Origin: Prostheceraeus crozeri
Taxonomy: Eukaryota > Platyhelminthes > Polycladida > Euryleptidae
Reading direction: 5' to 3'
Length of the DNA stretch: 64,000 bases
NCBI GenBank assembly: GCA_907163375.1
Contig: CAJQUW010007813.1
Location: 124,001 to 188,000 of the forward strand
The notes below the pieces were generated by a model that worked only from the letters and a program-made list of their open reading frames with translations, made no database searches and had not been told where the DNA came from. Positions 46,590-55,855 of this stretch are shown one piece after another (the stretch's first letter is position 1; each line of letters starts with the position of its first letter). A program made the translations under genes and the position numbers.

Positions 46590-47207
46590 ATGGATTTCAG
46601 ACTTCAATGTGATAAAGTTCTGACTGTATCAGGTCCATCTCATGCAGGTAAAACTGTTTTCACGCTGAATTTATTGGATAAAAGAAGGGAGTTGTTTAAG
46701 GAACCTATCAATCGAGTGATTTGGTGTTATGGTATTTATCAACCGTCGTTGTTTCAGGAATTGCAAAGTCGCAACTTTATTCGACATGAAGGAATTATTG
46801 CAGTGGATAAACTTCAGTCTAATGATGTTGTTGTATTGGATGATTTATTAAAAGAAAGTAAGAATTCAAAAGATGTTACAGATATGTTCACTCGCGCAGC
46901 ACATCATAAAAGGTGCTTTATCATCTATATCACACAAAATTTGTTTCCTGATGGAAAAGAAGCTCGTACACGAGACCTGAATACACACCATTATGCTATT
47001 TTCAAGAATCCGCGAGATAAAAGTCAATTTGAAATTTTAGCGCGACAAGTTGCACCCAGAGGATCAAAAGCCTTAATTGAAATTTTTCTAGCAGCTACTG
47101 AAAAACCATACGGTTACTTATTCATTGACTTTACGCAAGAGTGTCCGGAAGAATTTAGATTTCGAAGTGATATTTTGAAAACTCCCATGATTATCTACAA
47201 ACTATGA
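46590..47207 (+). CDS. FtsK/HerA-type genome-packaging ATPase
   Basis: 205 codons from ATG 46590. Walker A GPSHAGKT at residues 15-22, Walker B VVVLDDLL near 85, and an ITQNL sensor-like strand. This is the small A32-like packaging ATPase of Polintons and related viruses, which pumps the genome into the capsid. Intact. Its stop overlaps the next start (ATGA). Confidence 0.85.
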   Translation: MDFRLQCDKVLTVSGPSHAGKTVFTLNLLDKRRELFKEPINRVIWCYGIYQPSLFQELQSRNFIRHEGIIAVDKLQSNDVVVLDDLLKESKNSKDVTDMFTRAAHHKRCFIIYITQNLFPDGKEARTRDLNTHHYAIFKNPRDKSQFEILARQVAPRGSKALIEIFLAATEKPYGYLFIDFTQECPEEFRFRSDILKTPMIIYKL

Positions 47208-47833
47208 GTTCTTATTCTCGCATGATTGTTATTCCTCAGGATGAATATGTACAATTGACTGCCATGCAGCAAGTAAAGCAACCTCTTGCAAATCAAATGT
47301 ATAGGAAAGAAATAGATTATCAGCAAAATGTTCACATCAAAGATCCACATCGTGCTGTATTATTACAATCGGAAACTGTTGAGCAATTAAAAAACATGAA
47401 GAATAAGATGCGTGACTCTGTATCGACTGCAACACCTTTAGCATCTCGCGCACATGCCATATCTCTTTTCAATAGTATTGAGCCCCATCTCAATGTAAAT
47501 GATAGAGGAGAAATCATTACAGATGAAAATAAAGTGATTGATGCTTCACGTTACGAAGACTTGATTCAGTATGCGACACGTAGAAAGCGCCGTCAGGGCT
47601 ATGTTCCACCTGGTTGGTCATACTTTCTTAAACTATTGAAAAAGCATAATGTACCAAAATTTGCTTTGAATAATGAGACATTGAAAGAACTTGATTCAAC
47701 AGTGGCTACTGCTCCAATGCTTCAGACGATGAAAATGCCAACAAATTGGTTTAAGACGTCACCTGCTACATCCCCTCCCACACTCACTAAGAAACAAGAG
47801 GAAGAACTCGACGTAGATCTACATCGCCACTAA
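47204..47833 (+). CDS. conserved Polinton protein, function unknown
   Basis: 209 codons, overlapping the ATPase stop by 4 bases. N-terminus RMIVIPQDEYVQLT; central predicted coiled or helical region; a basic cluster TRRKRRQGYVPPGW; Pro/Thr-rich tail. The IPxxEY start resembles proteins found next to packaging ATPases in adintovirus-like elements, so a minor virion role is possible. I do not recognise a domain. Confidence 0.65.
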   Translation: MSSYSRMIVIPQDEYVQLTAMQQVKQPLANQMYRKEIDYQQNVHIKDPHRAVLLQSETVEQLKNMKNKMRDSVSTATPLASRAHAISLFNSIEPHLNVNDRGEIITDENKVIDASRYEDLIQYATRRKRRQGYVPPGWSYFLKLLKKHNVPKFALNNETLKELDSTVATAPMLQTMKMPTNWFKTSPATSPPTLTKKQEEELDVDLHRH

Positions 47834-47896
47834 AACTAGTAAAAGGAAAACGTAAAACAGCTCCTCCCAGGAAATACATGTTCTCAGACTATTAAT

Positions 47897-48112
47897 ATGA
47901 AGCAGATGTGTTGCTTGCCATGTAATGAGCCGCCAGAGGTGAATGTCGTTGTTACTTGCACTTGCTGCGCCAGCTCTCATAATGAAACCCCTAAGCAATG
48001 TGAACACGATCGCAAAACCGCTAAAGCTAAATGCTGCAGTTGTTGTAAATGTAGAAAGGCAAGAAAACAAAAAGATGAGAAGGAGGAAAAAGAGTCAGTC
48101 GTCATCGACTGA
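47897..48112 (+). CDS. cysteine-rich small protein (71 aa)
   Basis: A 71-codon frame with 15 cysteines in pairs (MCCLPC, CTCC, CCSCCKC), two histidines and a charged Lys/Glu tail (KQKDEKEEKE). It looks metal binding. It overlaps the integrase start region in another frame, so it may be a distinct small gene or incidental; the cysteine density favours a real gene. Confidence 0.4.
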   Translation: MKQMCCLPCNEPPEVNVVVTCTCCASSHNETPKQCEHDRKTAKAKCCSCCKCRKARKQKDEKEEKESVVID

Positions 48113-49163
48113 ACGTTTGAAGTCAATCTATTATGATGTAAAACATCCGTCAGGATTTGCATCTATCAAGAAATTATCAAAAGCGAGTGGTCTTCCACAA
48201 TCACAAGTGAAACGATGGTTAAAGGGTTAAGCTACCTATACACTCCACAAACAAGCGAAAAAGAAGTACCGCACCCGCCATTATATTGTTCATGACATCG
48301 ATGAACAGTGGCAAGCAGATTTGTGCGATGTTGCCTCCATTTCAAAACATAACTCGGGCAATAATTTTATTTTAACCGTCATTGATATCTTCTCGCGTTA
48401 TGCGTGGGCTCAACCTTTAAAAACTAAAGAAGGGAAAGGAGTAGCAAAAGCATTCCAAACAATTTTTCGAGAAGGTCGCATTCCAAAAAGAATTCAGAGT
48501 GATCAAGGAAAAGAGTTTGAAAATCAGCATGTGAGAAGATTATTTGAGAGGCATGACATTGAGTTGTTTAGTGTAAAGAGTGCTTATAAAGCTGCACTCG
48601 TTGAACGTTTTAATCGCACATTAAAAAATCGCTTGTGGCGACATTTTACTGCCAACTTGACACAAAATTGGACAAAGGTTCTACAAGATACACTCCATGC
48701 CTACAATCACTCTATCCATCGTTCTATTGGACTCAGACCAGTAGATGTAAATGCTGACAATGTAGATAAAGTGCACGAATCATTCCAAAGTAAACGCACT
48801 CATGTGAAAAGTGATGTGAAAATTGGTGATAAAGTTCGTATCTCAAAAGTGAAAAGTGTTTTTGCTAAAGGGTACCTTCCGAATTGGACAGAGGAGGTAT
48901 TTACAGTATCAAGGATTAATCAAAAAGACTCTCCAACCACCTACAAGTTGAAAGATTACGATAATGAAGAAATTGAGGGTAGCTTTTACCGCGATGAGAT
49001 TGAGGTAGTCACTGAAAGTGAAACATATTTGGTAGAGAAAATCATTCGATGTAAGAAACGACAAGGTGAAGAATGCTGTCTTGTTAAATGGACTGATTAT
49101 CCTTCAAGTATGAACTCTTGGATGCGTCGTGCCGACATCTTTCATCTAAGTGATCGACAGTGA
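48075..49163 (+). pseudogene. Polinton integrase (retrovirus-like) with chromodomain, one nonsense codon
   Basis: One frame from ATG 48075 to the stop at 49163, interrupted by TAA at 48228-48230 after QVKRWLKG. The N-terminal part holds a helix-turn-helix-like region (IKKLSKASGLPQSQVKRWL). The catalytic core has QADLCD, QSDQGKEF and ALVERFNRTL for the D, D, E triad; by hand count the last spacing is 33 residues. An SH3-like region and a chromodomain (EKIIRCKK ... CLVKWTDYPSSMNSWM) follow. The enzyme inserts linear element DNA; the chromodomain may guide targeting. The downstream core keeps a good ATG at 48321, but activity in this copy is doubtful. Confidence 0.88.
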
Positions 49164-49210
49164 TTCATGCAAAGTTGTAGTTGTAACTAACAATGCTTAG
49201 GGTTTGAGCT

Positions 49211-49666
49211 ATGAATCCAACTGCCTCATTTTAGTCACGACCCTCCTATGTAAGTGGTGGAGGACAAATTTACATCGGCGCTCGCCGCCAACGTGGAGGT
49301 AGCATACTTGGTGCACTGAAATCTGTTGTAGCACCTCTCATATCCAATGTCGGTAGATCTTTAAAACGAAATGTTTTAAGTAATGCCGTTGGCTTTGCTG
49401 GTGATGTTGCTAGTGATCTTTCCAGAGGTAGAAGTTTTAAGAGCAGTTTGTTGAATCGTGGGAAGGAACGCGGTTTAAAAACATTGAAGCAGACCTTTGC
49501 TGGTGTTACTCAAGGAAAGAAATCACCTAAACGAATGAATAAAGGAAGGAGGAAACATCGCGGAGCTGGTAAGGTGCGATCTTCAGTCAAAAGGCCTTCA
49601 CGCAAACGTCGCAGAGGCTCTAATCATTCATCAGGCGCTAAACGACGACGCTGCTATAACTTCTAA
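49211..49666 (+). pseudogene. basic minor virion protein (pVI/pX-like), early stop
   Basis: From ATG 49211 the frame meets TAG at codon 8 (49232-49234), then stays open to 49666. It has a Gly-rich start (SGGGQIYIGARRQRGG), an amphipathic helix (LGALKSVVAPLISNVGRSLK) and a very basic tail (KRPSRKRRRGS). Proteins of this kind lie directly before F54H12.2-like capsid genes and resemble adenovirus minor capsid or core proteins. A start after the TAG (the ATG at 49448) would lose the helix. The stop might also be bypassed if TTTTAG is a splice acceptor. Confidence 0.6.
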
Positions 49667-49668
49667 TC

Positions 49669-50946
49669 ATGGAGTGTAAAACTTCCGGTTTTTGTTTGTT
49701 TGATCAACAAGCCATACAGACAGATATTCTTAGTTCAAGTATTGTAGATTATCATCCTCGAACAGCTAAGAATGCTGGCCCCATTGAATTTGTTATTCCT
49801 GGTGGTAGTGATGACTACATAGATTTGAGTTATGCGATGGTTGATTTGAGGTTTAGAATTCAGCAAGCAGATGGAACTGCTATTGACGATACACATAAAG
49901 TTGGGCTGAACAATTTACCATTGACTACATTACTTCGCGATGTTTCTCTAACGATTGGAGAGCAGCAGGTGGAAGGTGGTCAAAGCGATTATCCCTATAA
50001 ATCATATTTCAATCATGTATCACAGTTTCATCCAGCAGCACAAAAAAGTCATATGGAAGCCATGGGATGGTACAGAGATGAAGCAGGAAAATTTGATGTT
50101 GAAACAAACAGTGGCTTTGTAAAGCGATCTGCTATGATTAAAGATAGTAAAGTATGTCAGCTATATGGTCCGCTGAATTTAGACTTCTTTAGACAGTCAA
50201 AGTTTTTACTCTGTAATACCAGCATGCGACTCAAGCTGACATTGAATAAGCCTGAATTTGCGCTGAATGCATTTGCTAAAGTTGACAATTTTAGAATTCA
50301 TGTGGAAGATATTGCACTTTACATTCGTCGAGTAGTACCGAATCCAAGTGTCATTAGAGGACATGCTGAAGGTCTTAACCGCCAAAATGCCATTTACCCC
50401 GTTCAGCATACAAAGCTTCTCACCTTTACAATTCCGAAAGATCAAAAGAGTTTCATGAAAGATGGCCTCTTTCCATCGGAAGCACCGAAGCTCCTCATGG
50501 TGGCAATGGTTGAAAATGATGCATTTAATGGTAATATAAAGAAGAATCCTTTCAATTTTAAACACAATCAGTTAAGTGAAATTGCTTTACGTGGAAATGG
50601 TGTGAGTCATCCTGGTCCACCCTACAAACCAGATTTTGCTGCGGATCAATTTATGCGCAGTTATGTTGATTTTATGGATGTTTTTGGCTTTTACAATACG
50701 GATGACACCAACGGACTGACTATGAAAGAGTTTAAGAGTGGATATACTATTTATGCATTTGATTTGACTGCTGACAGCGATATTAGTGCCCCCTATCGTC
50801 AAGCGAACGTGCCTTATAATATTCGTTTGGATTTGACGTTCAAAAGAACACTACCTGAGACGATCAATGTATTAATTTATGCAGTCTTCGATTCAAATAT
50901 TGAAATTACAAAGTATCGTGACGTGATTCTTCAGTATAATCGTTAA
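49669..50946 (+). CDS. putative major capsid protein (F54H12.2-like, double jelly roll)
   Basis: 425 codons, intact. The N-terminal region (DYHPRTAKNAGPIEF, GSDDYIDLS, LRDVSLTIGEQQV, YPYKSYFNH) matches the family named after C. elegans F54H12.2. It sits between a basic virion protein and the maturation protease, the usual capsid position in Polintons. A double-jelly-roll fold would make it the hexon-like shell protein; the fold is inferred from family and position. Its TAA overlaps the ATG of the protease (TAATG), so both are probably expressed together. Confidence 0.7.
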   Translation: MECKTSGFCLFDQQAIQTDILSSSIVDYHPRTAKNAGPIEFVIPGGSDDYIDLSYAMVDLRFRIQQADGTAIDDTHKVGLNNLPLTTLLRDVSLTIGEQQVEGGQSDYPYKSYFNHVSQFHPAAQKSHMEAMGWYRDEAGKFDVETNSGFVKRSAMIKDSKVCQLYGPLNLDFFRQSKFLLCNTSMRLKLTLNKPEFALNAFAKVDNFRIHVEDIALYIRRVVPNPSVIRGHAEGLNRQNAIYPVQHTKLLTFTIPKDQKSFMKDGLFPSEAPKLLMVAMVENDAFNGNIKKNPFNFKHNQLSEIALRGNGVSHPGPPYKPDFAADQFMRSYVDFMDVFGFYNTDDTNGLTMKEFKSGYTIYAFDLTADSDISAPYRQANVPYNIRLDLTFKRTLPETINVLIYAVFDSNIEITKYRDVILQYNR

Positions 50947-51407
50947 TGAGTTGGTTGACTGCTGACGATATTAAGACTAAAGTGCAGCGTAATGCAGACG
51001 AAGCGACGTTGAAAGCTTTCGATAATGTCTATTCGCTCGATACCTTACCACCTGCAGTAAATCACTATCCCATCTTTATTGTGCTAAACACTCATTCGCA
51101 GAATTTAGGCGGTGAGCATTGGAAAGCGATCTTTATTGGAGAAGACCGACGTGGTGAACTATTTGACTCTCTTGCTCAACCTCCAAATATACCAACACAG
51201 CAGTGGTTGAGAAAACATACGCGTCAATATCAGCGAAATGAACGCATACTACAACATCCACTTTCATCAACGTGTGGTGCTTTTGTACTGTACTTCATCT
51301 TAAAACGTTTACATGTATCTCGATTTGTATCTATTATTCAAAACTTTTCATGTAATCCATCCTCAAATGAAAAAATGATTTGTAAGTTCTATCATGATTT
51401 GAAATAA
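50946..51407 (+). CDS. adenain/Ulp1-like cysteine protease
   Basis: 153 codons, overlapping the capsid stop. Catalytic signature in order: His in GGEHWKAIFI, Asp in ELFDSLAQPP, Gln before the Cys in LQHPLSSTCGAFVLYF. This is the adenovirus-protease and SUMO-protease family, which matures virion proteins in Polintons. Intact. The stop codon overlaps AATAAA (GAAATAAAAA), and the convergent gene ends only 27 bases further on. Confidence 0.85.
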   Translation: MSWLTADDIKTKVQRNADEATLKAFDNVYSLDTLPPAVNHYPIFIVLNTHSQNLGGEHWKAIFIGEDRRGELFDSLAQPPNIPTQQWLRKHTRQYQRNERILQHPLSSTCGAFVLYFILKRLHVSRFVSIIQNFSCNPSSNEKMICKFYHDLK

Positions 51408-51436
51408 AAACATCATGTTGGAAAAATTGTTTTTTA
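51400..51436. terminator. back-to-back polyadenylation signals between convergent genes
   Basis: Plus strand AATAAA overlaps the protease stop; the minus strand reads AAAATAAAAAAC directly after the TBP-like stop. The two transcription units therefore end within about 40 bases. Confidence 0.6.
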
Positions 51437-51979
51437 TTTTACAATCCGCTGGGTACGTACATACTCAATGAGATAGTCTAGGATCACATTTGCTTGTACA
51501 TGAGATTTTAGTCCAGTAATGATCACTTTACTATTATGAAAGATTGCCACATGCACAGGTAACCAACAACTAATGAGAGCTGCAGGAAAAAGTTCGGATT
51601 CATAACACAAATTGTAACTGCTGGTACGAATCTTCAAAAATGATAGACTTTCACTCAATTGAGTAGAGATCACCATATTGTCCACAGTCAGATTCGACAT
51701 CACACACCTCTCCCTCTTCCATATCCGACGTAGTAGTCTCTGTAGCTCTAAGCGCATTGACTGCGCCGATGAATGAGAAAGGGCGCCGATAATCTGTACA
51801 GTCCCATTTGGGAAGAGTTGAAGATTCCGTGAATTGTTCATCTTCACCACTAACATTTGAGGACGGCCCGGGTAATACTTGCTGTTTGGAAGGTATTGGT
51901 GTAATGTTGTGAGATCGATTTTGGTGTAGAGTGTGAAGCGACGGAGAATGTTGACGATGGTGTAGCGATGGCGCTTCAT
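51434..51979 (-). CDS. TBP-like protein (two TATA-binding saddle repeats)
   Basis: 181 codons from ATG 51979. Repeat 1: YTIVN, KIDLTTLHQYL, KYYPGRP, then LQLFPNGTVQIIGALS. Repeat 2: TVDNMVIS, CYESELFPAALI, then VAIFHNSKVIITGLKS. These line up with both halves of eukaryotic TBP, including the Y-x-P, ELFPxLI and F-x-x-G/S-K-V-x-x-T-G strands. Cellular TBP binds TATA boxes and nucleates transcription; a viral version could direct the element's own promoters. It is on the minus strand amid plus-strand structural genes. Two Phe that intercalate DNA in TBP are at least partly replaced, so DNA binding may differ. Confidence 0.85.
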   Translation of the reverse strand: MKRHRYTIVNILRRFTLYTKIDLTTLHQYLPNSKYYPGRPQMLVVKMNNSRNLQLFPNGTVQIIGALSHSSAQSMRLELQRLLRRIWKRERCVMSNLTVDNMVISTQLSESLSFLKIRTSSYNLCYESELFPAALISCWLPVHVAIFHNSKVIITGLKSHVQANVILDYLIEYVRTQRIVK

Positions 51980-52301
51980 GATGAAAGAATGAGTAAATTG
52001 AGCGATGCACCTTCCTTTTATACTTTTCCCAACTACCTTGATGAAATGTGAAGTTAGTATGAAGTTGGGAATGATAGAGTTGAATTCGCCGTTTGTTGAC
52101 GCGCAGCCAGATGCGATTTCCAATACGTGAATGTCTTTTCATATAGAAGTATTTCAAGTCCTTCATGATATGATGTAGAGATTGAAAATGACGATAAGAT
52201 AAAGCAAACTCTCTTCTCACATTTCCAGTTGAATCTTTGAAATAGACGTTTCGATCATGATCCGTTTCAATACGTTGTAGGGAATCTAATTTCCAACTCA
52301 T
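51980..52301 (-). CDS. small protein, possible PC4-like coactivator, copy A
   Basis: Frame from ATG 52301, open to 51651, but the part below 51980 overlaps the TBP-like gene in another frame and is probably a shadow, so about 105 residues are credible. It has DSLQRIETDHDRNVYFKDS, a helix SLHHIMKDLKYF and a basic strand region RIGNRIWLRVNKRR. The layout of two strands and a helix (V-x-F-K ... L-x-x-R-x-F-x-x-L) recalls the PC4/p15 DNA-binding core, but no residue is decisive. The tail reaches into the start of the TBP-like gene, so they may share a transcript. Confidence 0.5.
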
Positions 52302-52322
52302 GATGTGTGGTAGTCATGTCTG

Positions 52323-52696
52323 ATTAAGATTTGCATAGTAGGGCGATGAACTCACGACGAATAAATGTCATGATGGAGCGATGTATGTATCTTCTATACT
52401 TCTCCCAATTGTATTTGCGAAATGAGAAACAGTTTGCGGAATGAGAATGGCTGGCAGATTTGAATTTCATTTCTGTAATGTTGAAGCCAAACTTGATCAC
52501 CCAAGGAGATGAATCTTAATGTTTCAAAATATTCCAAATCCCTCATGATATCATTGAGGTTGACAAATTGTCGCCATGTTAGTGTAATACCTCTTGATGT
52601 ATGACCATGAGAATTTTTGAAGTGTACGTTTCCATCACGATCAACTCTGATATATTGTAGAGAGTCCAAAATCCAAGTCTTCATGATGTTATGCAA
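52323..52696 (-). pseudogene. small protein, possible PC4-like, copy B (frameshift near C-terminus)
   Basis: From ATG 52696 (or 52681) it reads LDSLQYIRVDRDGNVHFKNS, then RGITLTWRQFVNLNDIMRDL, and closely parallels copy A. RGITLTWRQFxxL resembles the PC4 motif KGISLxxxQWxxL. The frame stops at 52394, while homology to copy A (NWEKYRRYIHRSI) continues in another frame, so a frameshift lies near 52440. The two copies are a diverged tandem duplication. It starts 23 bases from the divergent gene at 52720, so they share a promoter region. Confidence 0.5.
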
Positions 52697-52719
52697 AGCC
52701 GCAGATCAGCAATATAAAA
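52697..52719. promoter_or_regulatory. 23-bp divergent intergenic region
   Basis: The only space between the minus-strand ATG at 52696 and the plus-strand ATG at 52720. It contains AGCAATATAAAAATG, a TATA-like string (ATATAAAA) right against the plus-strand start. Core promoter elements for one gene must overlap the other's coding region. Confidence 0.4.
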
Positions 52720-54116
52720 ATGTCGTTTTATCATATTTTGCTTAGCAATGCGGCTACAAAGAGATTTGCTAGTAATCGAGCCGCACTCTTTTCTACTCCC
52801 ATTGATCATGCACAACAGCTAAATGGAAATTGGGAAGTGGGTGTCACTCAACTTGTTTATAGCAACTGTGTCTATACTTTTGATCATGAGGTGATGACTA
52901 TTAATATGAGACGTACAGCTACTTAGAATGTGAAAAGGGGTGCCGAGTATACATTCCACAGTGGCCAAAGAAAGATCTCTTATCATGTAAAAAGTTTATA
53001 TATGATTTCTTGAATAAAGCGTGTAAACATATTGTCCAATTTACTCCGCACAATGATGATTATAATTATGTACATCATGTAGTTGAGAAAGATTGGATTG
53101 TTGGTTTGAGTCCAAGTTTAAGAAATGATTTAGGTTACCTCGCTAGCGCCTTAACAAGCTATGATAATTATAACGTTAATTACCACATAAGTGGTCATAA
53201 ACAGTTAATATATCGAGAGGAAGCTTATTATGTAGATCTTATTCCAAAAAATGAGAAGACGTTGGTGAAGAAGATTGTGATTAAGCCAAGAAAGACAAAC
53301 ATGACTCCTGAAACATTATTGAAGAAATTTAATTATCTCCTTCGAGTTGATGGTAAACAAGTGGCAACATTGACTTATATCAAATCATCTAATCATATTG
53401 CAATAAGCAAATTAAATGATGATGATCTAGTATTAGTTTGTTCAAAAGATTTTCATCAGTTCTTACGACATCGTTCTGCAGCTGTTCATGGAAAATCTGA
53501 TATGCAACATTTACCATGTGAAAGGTCAAATCAATTTGATACAGAATGGACCGTATCTTTATACAGAAAGTGTGTAGAGCCTTTAGGTGGTATCTTACAT
53601 GAAACAAGAGTGTTGATGCCTCGCATTATTACTTCGGTTAAATTGGTTGTAGATTATTTAAATGAAGTGATTAATGAGCAACATATTTCATTTTCTGAAA
53701 AAGAAGGTACTTTGTCTCTCACTATAAGTGGAAAAGGTATTGAACTAATTATGCATAAAACTCTAATGGACATTTTGGGTTTTGATCAAAATATCTTTAA
53801 AAGTGGTACTGTAACCAAAACTAGCGCAGACATGTCGCTATCGCGTCGTATTAACTATTTTCAGATATATTCCAATATTGGTGAAGATGTACGTGTGGGA
53901 GATGTTGAAGCTCCATTGCTAGCAATGATACCATACCAGCCAAAAAGCTGCAGTATTTTATCTGAGCATACTTTCAAGAAAGTGCATTATACAAAGCTGA
54001 AATCAAACTACATCCCAGAAATTGATATTGCCATTTATGACGATGCTGGTGCGTTGATTCCTTTTCATAAAGATGCTGTGACAAGTATAACACTCCATTT
54101 CCGAATGAAGAGTTAA
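52720..54116 (+). pseudogene. capsid-accessory protein (penton/fibre-like candidate) 1, one frameshift
   Basis: The first 68 codons (52720-52926: FYHILLSNAATKRF ... GNWEVGVTQLVY) stop at TAG; the continuation is open in another frame, and a single-base shift near 52922 restores a long protein of about 465 residues ending at 54116. The start matches the family whose members begin with a -LPSNAS- segment and a -GxWEVGL- strand, common in adintovirus-like elements next to F54H12.2-like capsid genes. The C-terminus (LIPFHKDAVTSITLHFR) also fits. A vertex or attachment role is a guess from position. Confidence 0.6.
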
Positions 54117-54125
54117 TGCAAAAGT

Positions 54126-55676
54126 ATGCTAATATATTTTTCCAATGTGAATAATATGGAAAGTGAAAATAAGGACTCGTTTCTAATCTACTTACCCAGT
54201 AATGCTTCTATGAATAAATTTCCCAAAAATAAACCATCAGACTATCGAGTAGAATTAAATCGCCCACTGCATTTAGAAAGTGAATGGGAGGTTGGCGTTT
54301 CTAGTATTTGCTATGATAGCAATATTCAGAATGTGAATGATTTGGAAGAAATGATATTGACTCCTCGCACCCATGATGGAATAACGATGAATAATGCATT
54401 TCAGTTCCCATACAATTTAACATCAGATGGAAAGTGGAACTATGAATGGATTCAGATAAAATCAGATTCTTATGAACCATTTGGGAATGAGAAAATTATT
54501 AAGGCATTCAACAGTGGTAATACTTCCATCATGAAGAATAAAAATCAGAAAGCTTATGAGTTTACTATTGATCATTGGAGTGGGAGACATTTCCTCCGCT
54601 TTCATTCTTTTACTAAAGGTCTTACGCTGAGGTTGGATAATGAATTCTATCCACATCTTGGTTTTGGTCATGGACTACATCTAACGTCAATTGCTACTGC
54701 AAATGTTAAAAAAGTTTATTCAAATCGAATCAACAAATTTCATTATAAATTTAAAATATTTGATGAAGATGTTGTAGAATGCGAAGAACGCATCATTTTG
54801 AAAAAGCGTGGTGTTCAACCTTTATCACTTATTGAGTTAGTAAAACGATGGAATGAGACTGTGGGTAAGAAGTATGGAGAGAAAATTATGGCGGACAAAA
54901 ATAAGTTGGTTATTCAGAAATATAATGACAAACTTACAGTTTATTTCTCTCCAACCTTGCGTAATTTTATAAGACATTATACACCTATTATTGGAAGCGG
55001 TGTGGTGTATGCTTCTCATGAATATCACACTAAAGCTGATTCAGTTAATGATGAATGGTGGGTGGACATCTATGGTGATCGCATCAAGAAAATTTACCAG
55101 TCTTATGAAGAATCTAAAGTTGCTATCAATATAATGCCGCGTCTATATCATACAGTTGAAAGCTTCATTCATGTAGTAAATCCTTATATACAACAGAAGT
55201 TGAAACATGTGATGAAAAGTAAATATGATGTAAAGACACACCACATTTCGTTTTCAATTGAAAATCAACGCGTTGTTCTGAAACTGGGCGATGACATTCA
55301 ATGTCAATTGAGTAAAAATTTGAAAAAACTCTTTGGTTTTTCAATGCTACAAACAGTGTTTACTGCTGCGCATACGATTGGTATAGAAACACCAATGACA
55401 CTTGATAAACATGAACAGCACCTTTACATTCAAAGTGATTTGATTTTACCTATTTCTGTTGGTGAGAAAAAAGAATACATTTTACGTGATTTCATTCATG
55501 ATAAAGACGCTTCATATGGAATAGTCGAGAAGATGTTTGAATCTATTTTCTATCATCCCGTCGTCAAACAAACTATACCCTCTATTGCTATCAAAATTAC
55601 CAATGGTTTACAAGAGTGCATCCACGTGAAAGATACTAAATCCCTCATAACGTTAGTGTTTCGGAAAACAAAGTGA
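54126..55676 (+). CDS. capsid-accessory protein (penton/fibre-like candidate) 2
   Basis: 516 codons, or 506 from the second ATG (54156). Intact. It shares the architecture of the preceding gene: FLIYLPSNASMNKFP, then SEWEVGVSSICYDSN near the start, and SLITLVFRKTK at the end, so the two are tandem paralogues 9 bases apart. Contains long alternating strands and several copies of a Val/Leu-Trp/His pattern, consistent with an all-beta surface protein. AATAAA follows at 55699. No catalytic motif seen. Confidence 0.7.
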   Translation: MLIYFSNVNNMESENKDSFLIYLPSNASMNKFPKNKPSDYRVELNRPLHLESEWEVGVSSICYDSNIQNVNDLEEMILTPRTHDGITMNNAFQFPYNLTSDGKWNYEWIQIKSDSYEPFGNEKIIKAFNSGNTSIMKNKNQKAYEFTIDHWSGRHFLRFHSFTKGLTLRLDNEFYPHLGFGHGLHLTSIATANVKKVYSNRINKFHYKFKIFDEDVVECEERIILKKRGVQPLSLIELVKRWNETVGKKYGEKIMADKNKLVIQKYNDKLTVYFSPTLRNFIRHYTPIIGSGVVYASHEYHTKADSVNDEWWVDIYGDRIKKIYQSYEESKVAINIMPRLYHTVESFIHVVNPYIQQKLKHVMKSKYDVKTHHISFSIENQRVVLKLGDDIQCQLSKNLKKLFGFSMLQTVFTAAHTIGIETPMTLDKHEQHLYIQSDLILPISVGEKKEYILRDFIHDKDASYGIVEKMFESIFYHPVVKQTIPSIAIKITNGLQECIHVKDTKSLITLVFRKTK

Positions 55677-55855
55677 AGTCATTGTGATATGTTTATTGAA
55701 ATAAAAATATGTATATGAAAAAGTCTTTTCACAGATATAGGGGGAATGGGCTGACTGTAGGCATATATTCACAAGGAAGAAACGATCTCATGCGATACAT
55801 AAAACAACCATGTATATCTACAAAAAGCAACATCAAAATACTGAGTTAAAGTTGA
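55677..55855. terminator. convergent 3' region between capsid-accessory and polymerase genes
   Basis: Holds AATAAAAATATG at 55699 on the plus strand for the upstream gene. No frame of note. The minus-strand polymerase reading ends at 55856. Confidence 0.5.
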
